DNA of 8,657 nucleotides. Origin: an uncultured Chromatiaceae bacterium (lineage in GTDB: Bacteria > Pseudomonadota > Gammaproteobacteria > Enterobacterales > Alteromonadaceae). A program made the translations under genes and the position numbers. Within the stretch, counting starts at the first letter, position 1, and each line of letters starts with the position of its first letter. Shown in pieces: positions 6,170 to 8,657 of the stretch. The stretch lies in contig CAMLSF010000153.1 of NCBI GenBank assembly GCA_946482615.1, positions 1 to 8,657 on the forward strand, given 5' to 3'. The notes under the pieces were generated by a model. That model saw only the letters and a program-made list of their open reading frames with translations. It did no database searches and was not told where the DNA came from.

Positions 6170-6397
6170 TTAGCTGTGTGAATCGCTGTATGGTAACAAG
6201 GCCAGGTAGCGGGCGCGTTTGATAGCGCGGGCTAATTGACGTTGATACTTAGCGCTGGTACCAGTGATACGGCTTGGGACAATTTTGCCACTTTCAGTGA
6301 CATAATTTTTTAACGTAGCTGTATCTTTGTAATCGATCTCAATCACGCCTTCTGCAGAGAAACGGCAGAATTTACGGCGACGGAAATAACGAGCCAT
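6170..6397 (-). CDS. rpsR: 30S ribosomal protein bS18
   Basis: bS18 binds 16S rRNA as a heterodimer with bS6 on the platform of the small subunit. The 75-residue protein matches E. coli bS18 nearly end to end, including [13 protein letters not shown] at the N terminus, [19 protein letters not shown] in the middle, and [30 protein letters not shown] to the end. Cys11 is the single cysteine. A strong AGGAG ribosome binding site lies 8 bases before the ATG, and the priB stop codon TAG overlaps it (TAGGAG), suggesting coupled translation. It sits between priB and rplI, the standard gammaproteobacterial order. Confidence 0.98.
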   Translation of the reverse strand: MARYFRRRKFCRFSAEGVIEIDYKDTATLKNYVTESGKIVPSRITGTSAKYQRQLARAIKRARYLALLPYSDSHS

Positions 6398-6407
6398 GAA
6401 ATTTCTC

Positions 6408-6713
6408 CTAACTTAATATTTCAATCTGTTGGGCATGCAGCACCAGTTTAGACTGACCGCTGCGGCTCTGATGGCGGTTTAAAAAACCTGACACCCGAAC
6501 TTTGTTTCCCAGTTTCAAATTGTGAGTTTGTTGCGCTAACCCGGCTCCGGCACAGACCACTTGTAGTCTGACATAAGCCTGACGGTTAAAACCGGCTTCC
6601 TGCTGCACCGATTGGTGCTCAATCACTAAATAACTGTGAGGAATACCGGCCGGACTTTCGCTGTGGTCGACCTGACGGCAGATAGTGCCAGTCACGACCA
6701 GGCTATTGTCCAT
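6408..6713 (-). CDS. priB: Primosomal replication protein N (PriB)
   Basis: PriB is a small homodimeric OB-fold single-stranded-DNA-binding protein. It works with PriA and DnaT to reload DnaB at stalled or collapsed replication forks. From the ATG at 6711-6713 it is 101 residues, close to E. coli PriB (104). It shares the pattern [10 protein letters not shown] at the N terminus, [37 protein letters not shown] (about 18-54), [13 protein letters not shown] and [12 protein letters not shown] at the end. A TTG two codons upstream (6717-6719) is possible, but the ATG aligns with the family start. The start lies only 7 bases after the rpsF stop with no good ribosome binding site, so translation is likely coupled to rpsF. 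It lies between rpsF and rpsR, as in E. coli. Confidence 0.94.
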   Translation of the reverse strand: MDNSLVVTGTICRQVDHSESPAGIPHSYLVIEHQSVQQEAGFNRQAYVRLQVVCAGAGLAQQTHNLKLGNKVRVSGFLNRHQSRSGQSKLVLHAQQIEILS

Positions 6714-6720
6714 CTGCAAA

Positions 6721-7098
6721 TTACTCGTCGTTTGCTACCAGCTCATCTGAATCACGAGGAGCACGGTCACGACGTTCTTCACGTACCTTGGCCATTGGTG
6801 ATGGCTCAGTCACAGCAGTGTTAGTGCGCATGATCAGGTTACGCAATACAGCGTCGTTGAAGCGGAAGTTAGTTTCCAGCTCGTCAATTACTGCCTGTGG
6901 CGCTTCTACGTTCATCAGAACATAGTGAGCTTTGTGCAGCTTTTCGATTGGATAAGCTAATTGACGACGGCCCCAGTCTTCTAAGCGGTGAATTGAACCA
7001 CCAGCTTCTTTGATCGCGCCAGTGTAACGCTCGATCATTCCTGGAACTTGTTCACTTTGATCTGGGTGAACCATAAACACGATTTCGTAATGACGCAT
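6721..7098 (-). CDS. rpsF: 30S ribosomal protein bS6
   Basis: bS6 forms a heterodimer with bS18 and binds the central domain of 16S rRNA. The 125-residue protein begins [21 protein letters not shown] and continues through the ferredoxin-like fold with [33 protein letters not shown] (about 33-65) and [14 protein letters not shown] (about 78-91). The charged, probably disordered C-terminal tail ends in an acidic stretch (DELVANDE). It is shorter than the Glu-rich tail of E. coli bS6 that RimK extends with glutamates, so such modification is open here. A clear AAGGAG ribosome binding site precedes the ATG. It is the first gene of the rpsF-priB-rpsR-rplI operon. Confidence 0.98.
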   Translation of the reverse strand: MRHYEIVFMVHPDQSEQVPGMIERYTGAIKEAGGSIHRLEDWGRRQLAYPIEKLHKAHYVLMNVEAPQAVIDELETNFRFNDAVLRNLIMRTNTAVTEPSPMAKVREERRDRAPRDSDELVANDE

Positions 7099-7180
7099 TG
7101 TAGCTCCTTACGGTTAGTTAGCCTCGGGTGAGCTCGACCAGACTCGCATAGAGGCAAGGAACGTTCTGGATGGTCGAAGG
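7099..7180 (-). promoter_or_regulatory. rpsF leader with a possible regulatory stem
   Basis: The predicted leader of about 82 bases contains the 7-bp complementary arms TCGACCA and TGGTCGA (plus-strand spans 7134-7140 and 7171-7177) around a 30-base loop. It also contains CCG triplets closer to the ribosome binding site (in CACCCGAGG and AACCGTAAGG). In other bacteria the bS6:bS18 complex binds a structured rpsF leader with an unpaired CCG and represses its own operon. Whether this leader forms that motif was not resolved by eye. Confidence 0.35.
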
Positions 7181-7186
7181 GGCGGT

Positions 7187-7215
7187 ATTCTAGGGGTTTC
7201 TTGCTGTTAAAACAA
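7187..7215 (-). promoter_or_regulatory. Promoter of the rpsF-priB-rpsR-rplI operon
   Basis: On the minus strand TTGTTT (7210-7215, 3/6) and TAGAAT (7187-7192, 5/6) are 17 bases apart. The sequence after the -10 is ACCGCCCC, a GC-rich discriminator typical of growth-rate- and ppGpp-controlled ribosomal promoters. A CTTGCTG/CAGCAAG inverted repeat (7200-7206, 7217-7223) flanks the -35. Confidence 0.6.
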
Positions 7216-7263
7216 GCAGCAAGCTGATTTTTATCTGGCTATAGCTTGAATTTTTCGGGAATA

Positions 7264-7292
7264 TTGCTTTTTTTCTAAAACACCCCCATAAC
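7264..7292 (+). promoter_or_regulatory. Possible promoter of fumC
   Basis: TTGCTT (7264-7269, 3/6) and CATAAC (7287-7292, 4/6) have a 17-base spacing and would give a leader of about 30 bases. Competing weak choices exist in this AT-rich stretch, for example around TCTAAA at 7274-7279. Low certainty. Confidence 0.25.
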
Positions 7293-7329
7293 ATTTCTCA
7301 CTGAGCAAGAAATCCAAGGGAATTAAGTC

Positions 7330-8657
7330 ATGAGTTTCAGAACAGAACGCGACAGTATGGGTGAAGTGCAGTTACCGGCAGAGGCCCTGTATCAGGCGCA
7401 AACGCAACGCGCTTTAGATAACTTTCAAATCAGCTCTTTGACTATGCCTGCTGCTTTTATTAAAGCTGTACTGCGGGTAAAACAAGCCGCTGCTGCTGCC
7501 AATCTTGAGCTGAAACTACTGCAACCAGAAATTGCTTCGGCTATCACTTCTGCCGCAGAGCAACAGCTGCTCGCACTGGATATGACGCACTACCCTATTG
7601 ACCTGTTTCAAACCGGCTCAGGCACCAGCACTAATATGAACGTCAATGAAGTGCTGGCGACTTTAGCCAGCAAAAGTTCCGGCCTTCATATCAGCCCCAA
7701 CGATCATATTAATCTGGGGCAAAGCAGCAATGATGTCATTCCAACCGCTATTCATTTAAGCGCGGCTTTGGCCAATCATCAGTTGATGGAGACGCTGACT
7801 CAGCTTGAAACCGTCATAGTGACTAAAGCAAAGGAGATTGGTTTTATTGTCAAAACAGGCCGCACTCATTTAATGGATGCGATGCCTGTGACTTTTGCCC
7901 AAGTGTTATCCGGCTGGCAGGCGCAAATTGCCCATGCACGGCAGCAACTGGAGTTTGCCCAGCAGCAGGTAGTGGCTCTGGCTCAGGGCGGCACAGCTGT
8001 GGGCACTGGTGTGAATGCCCACCCGGATTTTGCAGCCTTGTTTTGTCAGAAGCTCAGTCAGCAGACAGGTTTAGACTTCAAACCCAGTGCTAATTTCTTT
8101 TTCAGCTTAGGCTCACAAGACGCTATTGTGGCTCTATCAGGCGCCAGCAAGGTGCTGGCTGTGGCCCTGATGAAAATAGCCAATGACTTACGCTGGATGA
8201 ATTCAGGCCCCTTGGCTGGGTTAGGCGAAATTGCCCTGCCGGCATTGCAACCTGGCTCTTCCATTATGCCAGGCAAAGTCAATCCGGTGATCCCAGAAGC
8301 TGTAGCCATGGTGGCAGCTCAGGTCATAGGTAACGATGCCACTATTACAGTGGCAGGTCAGTCGGGTAACTTTGAGCTGAATGTGATGTTGCCTGTGATA
8401 GCCCATAACATCTTACAAAGCCTGGAGCTGTTAAGTTCAGCAAGCTCAGCTTTAGGTGAAAAAGCCATAGCGGGTTTTACTGTGCAAAAAGATAAAATAG
8501 ATCAGGCGTTGTCGCGCAATCCTATTCTGGTGACTGCACTGAATCCATTGATTGGCTATTTAAAGGCGGCGGATATTGCCAAACAGGCTTACAAAGAAAA
8601 CCGTCCTGTGATTGATGTGGCAGTGGAGCAAACCAGTTACAGCAGAGCAGAGTTAGA
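7330..8657 (+). CDS. fumC: Fumarate hydratase class II (FumC), 3' end cut by window edge
   Basis: This is an oxygen-stable, iron-free, homotetrameric fumarase that interconverts fumarate and malate in the TCA cycle in the cytoplasm. The 442 visible codons lack only about the last 15-25 residues of a family protein of about 460. The start MSFRTERDSMGEVQLP matches the family N terminus, and AAGG lies upstream of the ATG. Motifs in order are TGSGTSTNMNVNEV (about 95-108), NLGQSSND (128-135, Ser132/Ser133/Asn134), GRTHLMDAMP (177-186, catalytic His180), GTAVGTGVNAHP (221-232), and the mobile catalytic loop GSSIMPGKVNP (309-319, Ser310/Ser311, Lys316, Asn318). SGNFELNV and LVTALNPLIGY follow. GKVNP favours fumarase, as aspartases usually have AKVNP. 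At the second (B) site the His of E. coli (His129, in HPND) is replaced by Ser122 (SPND). The gene is divergent from rpsF across 231 bases. Confidence 0.94.
   Translation, partial: MSFRTERDSMGEVQLPAEALYQAQTQRALDNFQISSLTMPAAFIKAVLRVKQAAAAANLELKLLQPEIASAITSAAEQQLLALDMTHYPIDLFQTGSGTSTNMNVNEVLATLASKSSGLHISPNDHINLGQSSNDVIPTAIHLSAALANHQLMETLTQLETVIVTKAKEIGFIVKTGRTHLMDAMPVTFAQVLSGWQAQIAHARQQLEFAQQQVVALAQGGTAVGTGVNAHPDFAALFCQKLSQQTGLDFKPSANFFFSLGSQDAIVALSGASKVLAVALMKIANDLRWMNSGPLAGLGEIALPALQPGSSIMPGKVNPVIPEAVAMVAAQVIGNDATITVAGQSGNFELNVMLPVIAHNILQSLELLSSASSALGEKAIAGFTVQKDKIDQALSRNPILVTALNPLIGYLKAADIAKQAYKENRPVIDVAVEQTSYSRAEL

Noticed and set aside
6717..6719. TTG as the priB start codon
   Set aside because: The ATG two codons later aligns with the PriB family start and is the more usual codon; neither has a clear ribosome binding site.
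8058..8309. Minus-strand open frame of 83 codons within fumC
   Set aside because: It is antisense to the catalytic loop region of fumarase and is a shadow frame.
1..8657. Mobile element, CRISPR array, tRNA/rRNA, toxin-antitoxin or new multi-gene system
   Set aside because: No transposase, phage or integrase gene, repeat array or RNA gene was seen. Except for the transferase and the CheX-like gene, all genes are standard core genes in conserved order.

Overview
The window comes from a gammaproteobacterial chromosome and is dominated by housekeeping genes. The proteins closely resemble those of Escherichia coli and its relatives. The presence of PriB, a Zur-type Fur protein and the neighbourhoods dusA / zur / dnaB-alr and rpsF-priB-rpsR-rplI point to Gammaproteobacteria. 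I lean towards an Alteromonadales/Rheinheimera-like genome, but this is an impression from protein style and gene order, not a database result.

Layout, left to right. Positions 1-596 (minus) hold the N-terminal part of dusA, a tRNA-dihydrouridine synthase that runs off the left edge. Positions 743-1570 (minus) hold a family-32-type sugar transferase, the one accessory-looking gene. Positions 1571-1876 are a gene-free interval with a strong palindrome and a possible promoter for the transferase. Positions 1877-2326 (plus) hold zur, the zinc-uptake repressor. Positions 2505-2969 (plus) hold a CheX-like chemotaxis phosphatase with its own probable promoter. It ends at a terminator shared with the convergent alr gene.

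From 7098 down to 2999 everything is on the minus strand. The ribosomal protein operon rpsF-priB-rpsR-rplI comes first and ends in a strong hairpin. A 190-base gap then carries a candidate dnaB promoter and one DnaA-box-like site. After it come dnaB and alr, which overlap by one base (TAATG). Positions 7099-7329 are a divergent promoter region. Positions 7330-8657 (plus) hold a class II fumarase (fumC) that runs off the right edge.

The block joins translation (bS6, bS18, bL9, tRNA dihydrouridylation), replication (the DnaB helicase and the PriB restart protein), cell-wall precursor synthesis (alanine racemase), zinc homeostasis and the TCA cycle. I see no mobile element, CRISPR array, tRNA, rRNA or recognisable new defence or biosynthetic system. 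The most interesting points are the unexplained palindrome upstream of the transferase, a His-to-Ser change at the second (B) site of the fumarase, two orphan genes (transferase and CheX) inside a conserved neighbourhood, and several RNA hairpins that overlap stop codons. Promoters and hairpins were read by eye; no folding or matrix scan was run.
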